DNA of 64,000 nucleotides from Thermogemmatispora aurantia (lineage in GTDB: Bacteria; Chloroflexota; Ktedonobacteria; Ktedonobacterales; Ktedonobacteraceae), in contig NZ_BKZV01000003.1 in the NCBI RefSeq assembly GCF_008974285.1, positions 62,001 to 126,000 on the forward strand, read 5' to 3'. Position 1 is the stretch's first letter. Each line of letters begins with the position of its first letter. Under the pieces are notes generated by a model. The model was not told where the DNA came from and made no database searches. It saw nothing but the letters and a program-made list of their open reading frames with translations. Below are positions 16,467-24,600 of this stretch, in pieces. The translations under genes and the position numbers were made by a program.

Positions 16467-17221
16467 TGAGCGAGGCAGAGGAGACGCTGCAAGCTTTTAT
16501 AGAGCAGCTCTATGCGCAGGCGCCCGAGGCCGCCGCCCAGGCTGCTCAGGCTCTGGCCCGTTTCCTGCGCTACCGTGAGGAGCTGCTACGCTGGAATGAG
16601 CGCGTGAATCTGACCGCTATTGTCGATCCCGAGGAAGTGCTGACACGGCACTTCCTCGATTCGTTAACGATCCTGACAGCGGTCGATCCGCCAATCTGTC
16701 GCCTGCTGGACATCGGCAGCGGCGCGGGCTTCCCCGGTCTGCCGATCAAGATCGTGCGTCCGGCCTGGGCGCTCACCTTGCTGGAGGCGACAGCTCGGAA
16801 GGTGGCCTTTTTGCGCCATGTGTGCCAGGTGCTGGAGCTGGAAGGGATCACGGTCGTGCATGGACGGGCTGAGCTATTGGGGCGTGATCCAGCCTACCGC
16901 GGTGCCTTCGACCTGGTGACGGCGCGGGCCGTGGCCGCCCTACCAGTCGTGTTGGAATATGCGGCCCCCTATTGTCGGGTGGGTGGCACTATTGTGCTGC
17001 CACGCAAGGGAGATAGCCCTGAAGAGATGGAGCAGGGCCTGCGGGCAGCAGATCAGCTTGGCCTGACGCTTGAGGCCCAGCTATCGGTCACCCTGCCCGG
17101 TCTTGATGACGGGCGCTATCTCCTCCTCTGGCGTCAGCACCAGCCTTGTCCCCCCCACTTCCCCCGCAACAACGCTGCTATCCTCAAGCACCCTGCCGGT
17201 GAGCGTCTTGGTGGGTGCTGA
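16466..17221 (+). CDS. rsmG: 16S rRNA (guanine527-N7)-methyltransferase
   Basis: 251 residues, the normal size for RsmG/GidB, which methylates G527 of 16S rRNA using S-adenosylmethionine. Visible marks are LLRWNERVNLTAI, TRHFLDSLTIL, the SAM-binding loop LLDIGSGAGFPGLPIKI at about residues 75-91, LLEATARKVAFLRHV and VTARAVAALPVVLEYAAP. The C-terminus (FPRNNAAILKHPAGE) is equivalent to the usual YPRRPGIPxKxPL end. Its ATG overlaps the stop of the VWA gene, so a housekeeping rRNA enzyme rides in the ATPase operon. Loss of RsmG gives low-level streptomycin resistance in several bacteria. Confidence 0.93.
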   Translation: MSEAEETLQAFIEQLYAQAPEAAAQAAQALARFLRYREELLRWNERVNLTAIVDPEEVLTRHFLDSLTILTAVDPPICRLLDIGSGAGFPGLPIKIVRPAWALTLLEATARKVAFLRHVCQVLELEGITVVHGRAELLGRDPAYRGAFDLVTARAVAALPVVLEYAAPYCRVGGTIVLPRKGDSPEEMEQGLRAADQLGLTLEAQLSVTLPGLDDGRYLLLWRQHQPCPPHFPRNNAAILKHPAGERLGGC

Positions 17222-17293
17222 GGGGCGGCCTGGCTGACCGTTCCCCTCAGCGCCCACAAGAGGTACAATAAAAGGAAACGCAGAAACGCAAAC

Positions 17294-17312
17294 AAAAGCT
17301 CATTTGAGCTTT
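17294..17312 (-). terminator. Terminator between convergent rsmG and hydrolase genes
   Basis: AAAGCTCA-TT-TGAGCTTT (17295-17312) overlaps the stop codon of the hydrolase gene. On the minus strand it is followed by TTTTGTTTGCGTTT. It could also serve rsmG on the plus strand. Confidence 0.6.
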
Positions 17313-18340
17313 GAAGGGAGGGGTGTCTTGCATAAGAGCGCGTTGTTGATCGCTTGCGCCACCGCCTGCTGGATCAGGTAGCCAGTCAGCGAGTGGGGAT
17401 CAGCGGGATTGTTCTGGACCGGCGTGCAGATCACTGCCTGCCCGGGAGGTCCGGGAAAGAGCGGGGCAAGCGCAGGAACAAGCGCGACAATATCGTTGGG
17501 ATCATAGAAATTCTGCCAGGCGGCGACATTGGCAGGAAACGGGTGCTTTTGCCCAGGCGGCACCGGTGGTAGCAGCTCCTGGTAGATGAAAGGACTCAGC
17601 CCCAGAGGCGACCCCAGGGTGATGAAGGCAGTAATCGGAATCTCGCGATGCGTGTTGAGGACGTCATAGGCGACGACCGTCCCCAGGCTGTGAGCCACTA
17701 CAATGATCGAGCGGCCGGCTTGCTGACGCAGGAGCGCGAGCAGACGCCCCATGACCTGGGCCCGTAGCGCGGCGTTATGCAGGTAGAGATCGACATCGCT
17801 GACAAAGAGTCGCAGCAGCTCGCGGGGGGCACCCAGAATGTGCTCTAGCCCCTGGAGAATATGTACCAGGAGTGAGTACAGCCAGACGAGTCCACCCCCA
17901 GTATGAGGCGAGAACGCTGTTGGAGCCTGCTCTCCTTCAGCGCTTCCGCTCTCGATCAGTCCGCGTTGGTGCGCTTCGCGCAGAATAGCTCGCGCCACAT
18001 TGATCTGATAGAGCGGGTCTGCCGCTGTGTGAGCCGTGAGCGGAGTGGCCTGCTGCGCACTCGGGGCCATTGATCCCCGATAGCTGCTGATTTCGCCTGG
18101 CCAGGTGGCTGCCGTGCTCAAGCGCTGGCCAGCAGCCCCCCCGCTGGCAGGAGCCAGGGCGGCATCCGGGAGAAAGAGGTCGCCATAGAAGGCCAACAGG
18201 ATGCGCTCGCGCCCGATCGCGACTGGCGCCGGGAGTCTCCCCAGACCCTCCAGTATGCCTCCCTGGAAGTCGGCCAGGATCTGGTCCTTCAAGTGCCACT
18301 GTTCGCTTCTTCCATGTACACAGACGATAACGCTATCCAC
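17300..18340 (-). CDS. Alpha/beta hydrolase (lipase/esterase-like), unknown substrate
   Basis: 346 residues starting at GTG 18340, preceded by AAGGAG with 8 bases spacing. The N-terminus (VIVCVHGRSEQ) is the HG oxyanion strand. The nucleophile is in VVAHSLGTVVAYDVL at about residue 225. A likely Asp is in NFYDPNDIVAL and the His in DPHSLTGYL, giving a full Ser-Asp-His triad. No signal peptide or membrane segment is seen, so it is cytosolic. An insert of about 100 residues between oxyanion strand and nucleophile probably forms a lid. It is related to the AHSLG serine esterases often annotated as lipases. It stands alone between rsmG (convergent) and the cox-like genes (divergent). Confidence 0.75.
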   Translation of the reverse strand: MDSVIVCVHGRSEQWHLKDQILADFQGGILEGLGRLPAPVAIGRERILLAFYGDLFLPDAALAPASGGAAGQRLSTAATWPGEISSYRGSMAPSAQQATPLTAHTAADPLYQINVARAILREAHQRGLIESGSAEGEQAPTAFSPHTGGGLVWLYSLLVHILQGLEHILGAPRELLRLFVSDVDLYLHNAALRAQVMGRLLALLRQQAGRSIIVVAHSLGTVVAYDVLNTHREIPITAFITLGSPLGLSPFIYQELLPPVPPGQKHPFPANVAAWQNFYDPNDIVALVPALAPLFPGPPGQAVICTPVQNNPADPHSLTGYLIQQAVAQAINNALLCKTPLPSKLK

Positions 18341-18895
18341 TACTCGTTCTCCTTCTTCTAATGCTTAAGCAAGCAGCCGCGCCACGTAAATGTAAATACT
18401 CTCTTATTCTATTGTACTGATTCGCAAACATATACATATGCAAAAGCAGTGGGAGCAGAGAGAGGAGAAGATGCGGGGAGAAGGGCATACTATCGGGTGG
18501 GAGTGAGCGGAGAAGGGCTGGTGAGCAGGGAGGCTTGACAGCAGTTGGGAATAGGGGTACTCTTTTGGGTATTCCCTCACCCTTCCAGGCCGGGTCAGTG
18601 CTGGGAGTGGGGCAAGAAGGGCGGTCGCCTGTTGGCCCGGTCCCCACCTTTGGGTTCAGGTGGGTCAGGGTCTGATCCAGGCAGCAGGCCTGGTCTGGAG
18701 GCTCGGGCCGGGCAGACACCTTGCAGGCGCGCTGCCGGAGGTAGCGGAAAGGGAACCAGGCGTTGGAGCCAGGTTCAGCTAGAAGCGGCGACCTGGGAAC
18801 GCGACCCGCACGCAGGGGAGAAGTCGTTAGCGTTCTCTGGAGCAGAAGCCGAGGGAGAGAGCGCAAAACGATCAAGACACTCGGAGCAAGCAGCG
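18341..18895. other. Divergent regulatory region between hydrolase and cox-like genes
   Basis: The left 100 bases are AT-rich (18380-18440) and probably hold promoters. An inverted repeat GGGAATA / TATTCCC lies near 18545-18575. The rest is G-rich leader of the FAD-subunit gene. A reading frame open upstream of 18896 lacks a ribosome site and is treated as non-coding. Confidence 0.4.
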
Positions 18896-19786
18896 ATGAA
18901 ACCACCACGCTTTCAATATTGCGCGCCGCGTCTCCTTGACGACGCGCTGGATCTGCTGGATCACACTGCTGAGGAGGCAAAGATTCTGGCGGGTGGCCAG
19001 AGCCTGATGCCGCTCTTGAATATGCGCCTGGCCAGGCCTGCCTATCTCCTGGACATCAACCATATTTCGGAGCTGCACTATATCGAAGAGGAGAGAGACT
19101 ATCTGGCAATTGGCGCTGTGACCCGACAGCGACAGGTTGAGCGCTCGCCCGCAGTGCAGCAGAAGCATCCGCTGCTGGTCGAGGTCATTCGCCATATCGG
19201 CCACTTCCAGATTCGCAATCGCGGAACTGTTGCGGGCAGTATTGCCCACGCTGATCCGGCGGCGGAGCTACCTGCCCTGCTGGTCTGTCTGGACGGCATG
19301 GTGGTGGCCCAAAGTGCCCACGGCGAGCGCCTGCTGCCGGCGGCTGACTTTTTCCAGGGCTATCTGACCACCGAGCTGCGTCCCAATGAGATGGTGACCG
19401 AGGTGCGTTTCCCCTGGCTACCGCCGGCTGCTGGCTGGGCCTTTGCCGAGTTCGCGCGCCGCTCCGGCGATTATGCGCTTGCGGGGGCCATTGTGGTGCT
19501 GACGGCGGGGCCTGATGGGCGCTGTAGCTCGGCCCGCCTGAGCTATCTGGGGGTGGCCCCAGTGCCGCAACGCGCGAGCGCGGTGGAGGCGCTGCTCGTT
19601 GGTACGACCTTGGACGCAGCCACTCTGGAGGAGGCGGCGGCGGCGGCTCGTACGCTCGTCAGCGAGGAGATGCAGGATATCCACGCTACCGCCGAGTATC
19701 GCCGCGAGCTGGTCGCGGATCTCACGCGCCGCCTGTTGCCACTGGCCTGGTCGCGCTGCTCTCAGGCTCGCTCCGGGCCAGCCTGA
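18896..19786 (+). CDS. Molybdenum hydroxylase FAD-binding medium subunit (CoxM-like)
   Basis: 296 residues, the usual size for CoxM/XdhB medium subunits, which carry electrons from the 2Fe-2S clusters via FAD to quinone or another acceptor. Marks include AKILAGGQSLMPLLNMRLARP (the FAD pyrophosphate loop AGGQSL) at about residue 34 and IRNRGTVAGSIAHADPAAELPALL, the second flavin motif, near residue 108. FARRSGDYALAGAIVVL is the C-terminal domain signature. The start at 18896 has GGAG about 10 bases upstream. A terminator-like hairpin follows the gene before the small-subunit gene, so transcription may be partly separate. Function follows the large subunit, which is not a typical CO oxidase. 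Confidence 0.9.
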   Translation: MKPPRFQYCAPRLLDDALDLLDHTAEEAKILAGGQSLMPLLNMRLARPAYLLDINHISELHYIEEERDYLAIGAVTRQRQVERSPAVQQKHPLLVEVIRHIGHFQIRNRGTVAGSIAHADPAAELPALLVCLDGMVVAQSAHGERLLPAADFFQGYLTTELRPNEMVTEVRFPWLPPAAGWAFAEFARRSGDYALAGAIVVLTAGPDGRCSSARLSYLGVAPVPQRASAVEALLVGTTLDAATLEEAAAAARTLVSEEMQDIHATAEYRRELVADLTRRLLPLAWSRCSQARSGPA

Positions 19787-19851
19787 GCCGTCACCGCTCT
19801 CAGAGAGAGGTATGCCCACCTGTGCCCGAGGCAGACCGCCCAGCCTCTACA

Positions 19852-19897
19852 GGCCCCGTCCAGGGGCCGTTCCTCTTCTCTGTTCTTTTCTTTTTCT
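19852..19897 (+). terminator. Intrinsic terminator-like element between cox-like M and S genes
   Basis: Stem GGCCCC-GTCCA-GGGGCC (19852-19868) is followed by a long U-rich tract (TTCCTCTTCTCTGTTC, then TTTTCTTTTTCTC). It sits 65 bases after the M stop; the gap to the S start is 368 bases. I see no clear promoter in the remaining gap. Confidence 0.6.
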
Positions 19898-20154
19898 CTC
19901 ATCTTGCCTTGCAAGCCGTCAACCAATCAATCGGCTAAGAGCGTGTGACAGGCCAGCACGAGACTGCAAGTCGCGGCCTCGCCACACAAGCGCCCACGCA
20001 CAGCCTGTCGGGAGTGTGCAGGCGCGACCTTGCTCAGAGATCAAGCAGGCCAAGCAGCAAGCGGCCAGGCTGCCTGACCAGCCTGTAAGGTGGGCATGGC
20101 GTTCGTTCCAGCTGGCCGGCAGCCTGGCCAGTAACGAGAAAGGGGTTGTTGCCT

Positions 20155-20694
20155 ATGTATGCCTTCGATGAGCCTGGGTCTCCTCCGCAGTTCTGTGAGG
20201 AGTATGATCTGACGGTGACGGTCAATGGCTGTCTCTATCAGCGCCGCGTCCCGGTGCGCATGCTCCTGTCAGATTTCCTGCGCCATGAGCTGCATTTGAC
20301 TGGCACCCATGTGGGATGCGAGCATGGCGTCTGTGGCTGCTGTACGGTACTGCTCAACGGAGAGGCTGTGCGCTCGTGCCTGCTGCTGGCTGTGCAGGCG
20401 GATAACATGGCCCTGACAACCATCGAAGGGCTGGCTGGCAGCGCCGAGGAGCTGCACCCTATCCAGCGGGCTTTTCAGGAGAAGCATGCGCTACAGTGTG
20501 GTTTCTGTACTCCTGGTTTCATTATGTCGGTCCACGCCTTCTTACATGAGCATCCTGACCCGGATGAGCGGCAGATTCGCCAGGGATTGGCCGGTAATCT
20601 CTGCCGTTGCACAGGCTATCAAAACATTGTCGAGGCGGTCAAACTGGCAGCCCAGTATCTGCGCAGCTCTCAGTCTCAGAGGGAGGAGGCATAA
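20155..20694 (+). CDS. Molybdenum hydroxylase 2Fe-2S small subunit (CoxS-like)
   Basis: 179 residues from the ATG at 20155, with AAAGGGG 9 bases upstream. The N-terminal plant-ferredoxin domain has CEHGVCGCC plus a later Cys (VRSCLLLA) for the first cluster. The C-terminal helical domain has CGFCTPGFIM and LCRCTGYQNIVEAV for the second, so all eight cluster cysteines are present. It shuttles electrons between the Mo centre and the FAD subunit. About 20 extra residues precede the ferredoxin domain. It lies 6 bases before the large-subunit gene, which indicates one transcript and a stable complex. Confidence 0.93.
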   Translation: MYAFDEPGSPPQFCEEYDLTVTVNGCLYQRRVPVRMLLSDFLRHELHLTGTHVGCEHGVCGCCTVLLNGEAVRSCLLLAVQADNMALTTIEGLAGSAEELHPIQRAFQEKHALQCGFCTPGFIMSVHAFLHEHPDPDERQIRQGLAGNLCRCTGYQNIVEAVKLAAQYLRSSQSQREEA

Positions 20695-20700
20695 GCGCCT

Positions 20701-23094
20701 ATGGCAACACGCTGGTTTGGTGCTCCGGTTCAGCGCTCCGAGGACCCGCGCTTGCTGCGTGGTCGGGGAACGTACGTCGATGATATCGATTTGCCAGAAA
20801 TGTTGCATGCCGCTGTTTTGCGCAGTCCCTATGCTCATGCCCGTATTAAACGCATCGATGCCGCGGCGGCTCGCGCCCTGCCCGGTGTGCACCTGGTCTT
20901 GACGGCGGAGGATCTGGGCGAGCTGCTGGAGCCATCGCCGCTGCTGGTGCCGCACCCGGCGCTGACGCAGCCGCGTACACAGCTACCGCTGGCACGCGAT
21001 GAGGTCCACTATGCTGGGGCTGCGGTGGCTTTTGTGGTGGCCGAGGATCGCTATCTGGCAGAGGACGCCCTGGAGCTGATCGACGTGGACTACGAGCCTC
21101 TGCCAGTCGTGGCGAGCCTGGAGCAGGCGGCGGCAGAGGGGGCTCCGCTGGTCCATGCCGATGTGCCCGGCAACGTGGCCGCCCATCTGGTGCAACGTGT
21201 CGGCGATCCCGAGGGGGTCATAGCTTCTGCCCCCCATGTGCTCCGCGAGCGCTTTGTGATGGAACGCGGCTCAGCCATGCCGATGGAGGGCCGGGGAGTA
21301 GTCGCGCGCTGGGACCCGCACGAGGGGATGTTAACCTGTTGGATATCGACCCAGGGGCCGATCCCCATCCGCAATGGCCTGGCGGCCATGTTCCGTCTGC
21401 CAGAGCATAAGGTGCGCGTGGTGGCTCCCGACGTGGGTGGTGGTTTCGGCACCAAGATTATGATGTTCTACCCGGAAGAGATCCTGACGCCGCTGGCGGC
21501 GCTACGGCTGGGGCGCCCGGTGAAGTGGATCGAAGACCGCGCCGAGCATTTCCTCGCGGCGAACCAGGAGCGGGGCCAGATTCACGATGTGGAATACGCC
21601 TTTGATGACCAGGGCATTCTGCTAGCTGTGCGCGATGTCTTCTTGCACGATACCGGGGCCTATACGCCCTACGGAATCATTGTGCCCATTATCACGGCCT
21701 GTACTCTGCCTGGCCCCTATCGCTTGCGTCATTACTACAGCGAGTTCAAGGTCCTCTATACCAATAAGGTGCCGGTCAGTCCTTATCGTGGCGCGGGCCG
21801 TCCCCACGCGGTCTTTGTCATGGAGCGCATCATGGACCGCATTGCGACGGAACTGGGCCTTGATCCACTGGAGGTGCGCAGCCGTAACTTTATTCGGCCC
21901 GAAGAGTTCCCCTGGGATGTCGGCCTGGTCTATCAGGACGGCGGGCCAACGATCTACGATAGCGGCAACTACCAGGCTGGCCTGGAGCGCCTTAAAGAGG
22001 CTCTGGGATACGAACAGTTTCGTGAGGAGCAGCGACGGGCACGCGAGCGGGGGCGCTATCTGGGCATAGGGGTGGCCTGCTATGTTGAGGGCACGGGAAT
22101 CGGCCCTTACGAGGGGGCCCAGGTGCGCGTCGAGTCGGATGGACGAGTCTATGTCTCGACGGGCGTGACGACTCAGGGGCAGGCCCATCAGACAACCTTT
22201 GCCCAGATTGTGGCAGATCAGCTGGGGGTCGACCCGCGGGACGTGCTGGTGACGACGGGGGACTCACAGGCCTTCTACTGGGGAGTTGGCACCTTTGCCA
22301 GCCGGGCCGCCACAGTGGCCGGTTCGGCGATCCATCTGGCGGCGGTCAAGGTCCGTGAGAAGGCCAAGCAGGTGGCGGCGGACCTCTTTGAAGCCTCGCC
22401 GGAGGATATCGAGCTGGCCGATGGCAAGGTCTTTGTGCGTGACGCTCCTCAGCGGGCATTAACACTGGGTCAGGTGGCCATTGCCTCCAATCCGCTGCGC
22501 TATTCTTATGGAGAGAATGCTCGCAAGCTGATGCAGATGCAACTGGCCGGGCCACGTCCTGGCCCCGCGCTGCCTGAAGAACGTGGTGGCCCGGGTCTGG
22601 AAGCGACAGCGTTCTATAGCCCCCCGCGTGGTACCTTCGCCAGTGGAGTGCATGGGGCCATTGTCGAGGTCGACCCACGGACAGGGATGGTCACCTTTCT
22701 CAAGTATGTGGCTGTGCACGACTGTGGACGAGTGATCAATCCGCTGGTGGTTGAGGGCCAAGTGCACGGAGGTGTGGCCCAGGGCATCGGGGGAGCCTTC
22801 TACGAGCGTCTCGTCTTCAATGAAGAGGGGCAGCTGCTCAACGGTAGCTTTATGGATTACCTGCTTCCTACGGTCGAGGAGATCCCCCCACTTCAGGTTG
22901 AGCATGTGGAGACCCCTTCACCACTCAACCCGCTCGGAGTGAAAGGGGCGGGCGAGGCCGGTACTATTCCGGTGGCGGCCCTCTTTGCCTCGGCCCTGGA
23001 TGACGCGCTGGCGCCCTTCGGTCTGCGTATCCGCGAGATGCCGCTTGATCCATGCCGTCTGAAGCAACTGCTCAAAGAATATCAGAATACTTGA
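20701..23094 (+). CDS. Molybdenum hydroxylase large subunit (CoxL/XdhA-like, form-II-type active-site loop)
   Basis: 797 residues with the full aldehyde-oxidase/xanthine-dehydrogenase Mo fold. Marks are GRGTYVDDI near the N-terminus, the FG pair in DVGGGFGTKI, the form-defining loop PYRGAGR at residues 361-367, STGVTTQGQAHQTTFAQI and the C-terminal catalytic Glu segment GVKGAGEAGTIP. Genuine CO oxidases (form I CoxL) carry AYRCSFR with the Cys that binds copper; here that Cys is absent and the loop resembles the AYRGAGR of form II proteins, whose physiological substrate is uncertain. So the enzyme most likely hydroxylates an aldehyde, purine-like or other aromatic substrate; CO oxidation is not excluded. 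No sulfurase or other maturation gene is adjacent. Confidence 0.9.
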   Translation: MATRWFGAPVQRSEDPRLLRGRGTYVDDIDLPEMLHAAVLRSPYAHARIKRIDAAAARALPGVHLVLTAEDLGELLEPSPLLVPHPALTQPRTQLPLARDEVHYAGAAVAFVVAEDRYLAEDALELIDVDYEPLPVVASLEQAAAEGAPLVHADVPGNVAAHLVQRVGDPEGVIASAPHVLRERFVMERGSAMPMEGRGVVARWDPHEGMLTCWISTQGPIPIRNGLAAMFRLPEHKVRVVAPDVGGGFGTKIMMFYPEEILTPLAALRLGRPVKWIEDRAEHFLAANQERGQIHDVEYAFDDQGILLAVRDVFLHDTGAYTPYGIIVPIITACTLPGPYRLRHYYSEFKVLYTNKVPVSPYRGAGRPHAVFVMERIMDRIATELGLDPLEVRSRNFIRPEEFPWDVGLVYQDGGPTIYDSGNYQAGLERLKEALGYEQFREEQRRARERGRYLGIGVACYVEGTGIGPYEGAQVRVESDGRVYVSTGVTTQGQAHQTTFAQIVADQLGVDPRDVLVTTGDSQAFYWGVGTFASRAATVAGSAIHLAAVKVREKAKQVAADLFEASPEDIELADGKVFVRDAPQRALTLGQVAIASNPLRYSYGENARKLMQMQLAGPRPGPALPEERGGPGLEATAFYSPPRGTFASGVHGAIVEVDPRTGMVTFLKYVAVHDCGRVINPLVVEGQVHGGVAQGIGGAFYERLVFNEEGQLLNGSFMDYLLPTVEEIPPLQVEHVETPSPLNPLGVKGAGEAGTIPVAALFASALDDALAPFGLRIREMPLDPCRLKQLLKEYQNT

Positions 23095-23233
23095 AGCGCT
23101 TAGATCGTGTGAGATACCGCGATTTGTGAAAAATTACCGGTAGACATTCAGGCGGCGATATGCGATACTCAACCTGGCTAGCCATGCGTGTGAGCCGAGT
23201 ATGCCAACCAAGAAGAGTGGAGGGTCCTATCTC

Positions 23234-24454
23234 ATGTCTTCAATGTATCCTCCGTATGAGGGTGGGGCCGCCGGTCAGGTCTGTCAGCGCTGTAGGATGC
23301 CGTTAGCTCCGAACGAGATCTATTGCAGCAACTGCGGATACTATAATGCACCGGCTAGCAACCAGCCTGCACCATCGAATCCAGGAGCTCCCTGGGGAGG
23401 AGGGGCTGGAGGCTATCCGCCGACAACCTACGGTCAGCAGTATCCGGGCAGCGGGGTACCTTCGCAGTGGGGCCAGTCGGCCACTCCTGTGCCGGCTCCT
23501 CCCCCGCCGTCCTCGCCGGCCTTCGGCGGAGCGCCGGGCTACTATGGAGGGGCGCCGTCCTCGCCGCCGCCCTCACCAGGGTACTCTTTCCCTGACCAGG
23601 TCGGTGCCCCTCCTTATCCCTCCCCGGCCCCGGGCGGTTATCCTCCCCAGGCAGGGGGCTATCAGGTACCGCCCTTGCCGCCTGCTCAGCCGCCTGAGCG
23701 GCCTCGCAGGGGGCCGAATTTCGGCCTGGTTGCCTTGATTGCGGTGGTCGTCCTGGTGCTGGTGCTTGGTGGGATCGGCGTCTTGGCTCTTACCCATCAC
23801 GGTGGAGGAACCACAGGAACCCTGACCCCAACACCCGCACAGAGCACGGGGGCCCCGACCGCTACGCCGCTATTCAGCGACAATTTTGCTAACAACAACC
23901 ACGGCTGGGATCTGACCAGCGTGCCAGGTCGTTACTCGGTCAAGCTGGGGAATGGGCAGCTCCTCCTGGAGGAGGATAACAATCGCATTCTGCCAGAGTT
24001 CGTGCCCGGCAAGACCTTTGATGACTTCAGGCTGGACGTGGACGTTGCTATCACGAAGGGAACCCAGGAGAACAGTGGCTTCGGTGTCTATATCCGCGCC
24101 TCGGCCAACCAGAATACGGAGCTGGCAACCTACTATCGCTTTGCTATGTACGGGGATTCAACCTACGCGATCTTCAAAGGCGTGGTCGATTCCTCGGGTC
24201 AGCCACTTGATGATCAGAAGCTGGTTGGCTACCTGTCGACCACGGCTCTCAAGCCGATCGGTCAGGTCAACCATGTTGAGATTGTCGCCAAGGGGTCGAC
24301 GATGACGCTCTCGGTGAATGGCCAGACGCTCAACAGCGTGACCGACAGCAGCTATAAGAGTGGCTCAATTGCCCTCTACGTCTCGAATCTGCCCGATACG
24401 CCCAAGGGAGTGGTCGTAGCTTTCTCGAATCTGGCGATCTATCCCGCTTCCTGA
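23234..24454 (+). CDS. Zinc-ribbon, proline-rich, single-pass membrane protein with extracellular beta-sandwich
   Basis: 406 residues from the ATG at 23234 (GGAGGG 9 bases upstream; an earlier ATG at 23201 has none). A CQRCRMPLAPNEIYCSNCG zinc ribbon near the N-terminus is followed by a Pro/Gly/Tyr/Ser-rich disordered stretch of about 130 residues. One transmembrane helix (LVALIAVVVLVLVLGGIGVLAL) and a Thr/Pro linker come next. The C-terminal domain of about 190 residues (FSDNFANNNHGWDLT ... VGVVVAFSNLAIYPA type) resembles LamG/DUF1080-like concanavalin folds. The topology places the zinc ribbon in the cytosol and the sandwich outside, suggesting a wall- or glycan-binding protein. Chloroflexota carry many such proteins; ligand unknown. 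Confidence 0.75.
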   Translation: MSSMYPPYEGGAAGQVCQRCRMPLAPNEIYCSNCGYYNAPASNQPAPSNPGAPWGGGAGGYPPTTYGQQYPGSGVPSQWGQSATPVPAPPPPSSPAFGGAPGYYGGAPSSPPPSPGYSFPDQVGAPPYPSPAPGGYPPQAGGYQVPPLPPAQPPERPRRGPNFGLVALIAVVVLVLVLGGIGVLALTHHGGGTTGTLTPTPAQSTGAPTATPLFSDNFANNNHGWDLTSVPGRYSVKLGNGQLLLEEDNNRILPEFVPGKTFDDFRLDVDVAITKGTQENSGFGVYIRASANQNTELATYYRFAMYGDSTYAIFKGVVDSSGQPLDDQKLVGYLSTTALKPIGQVNHVEIVAKGSTMTLSVNGQTLNSVTDSSYKSGSIALYVSNLPDTPKGVVVAFSNLAIYPAS

Positions 24455-24600
24455 GCACGGTGGAATAGCCTGCTCGCTCCGGCCCAGCGGTCTGTGCTGC
24501 GGGCCGGGTCCTGAGACCACGGGTGAGCGCCAACAGAGCGGGGACTGGTAGACTGGCGGACCGGCAGCGTGGCAATGGAGACCAGTGCATCCCTGACCAT

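Noticed and set aside
20701-23094. Calling the large subunit a genuine CO dehydrogenase (coxL form I)
   Set aside because: The AYRCSFR motif is missing; PYRGAGR is present.
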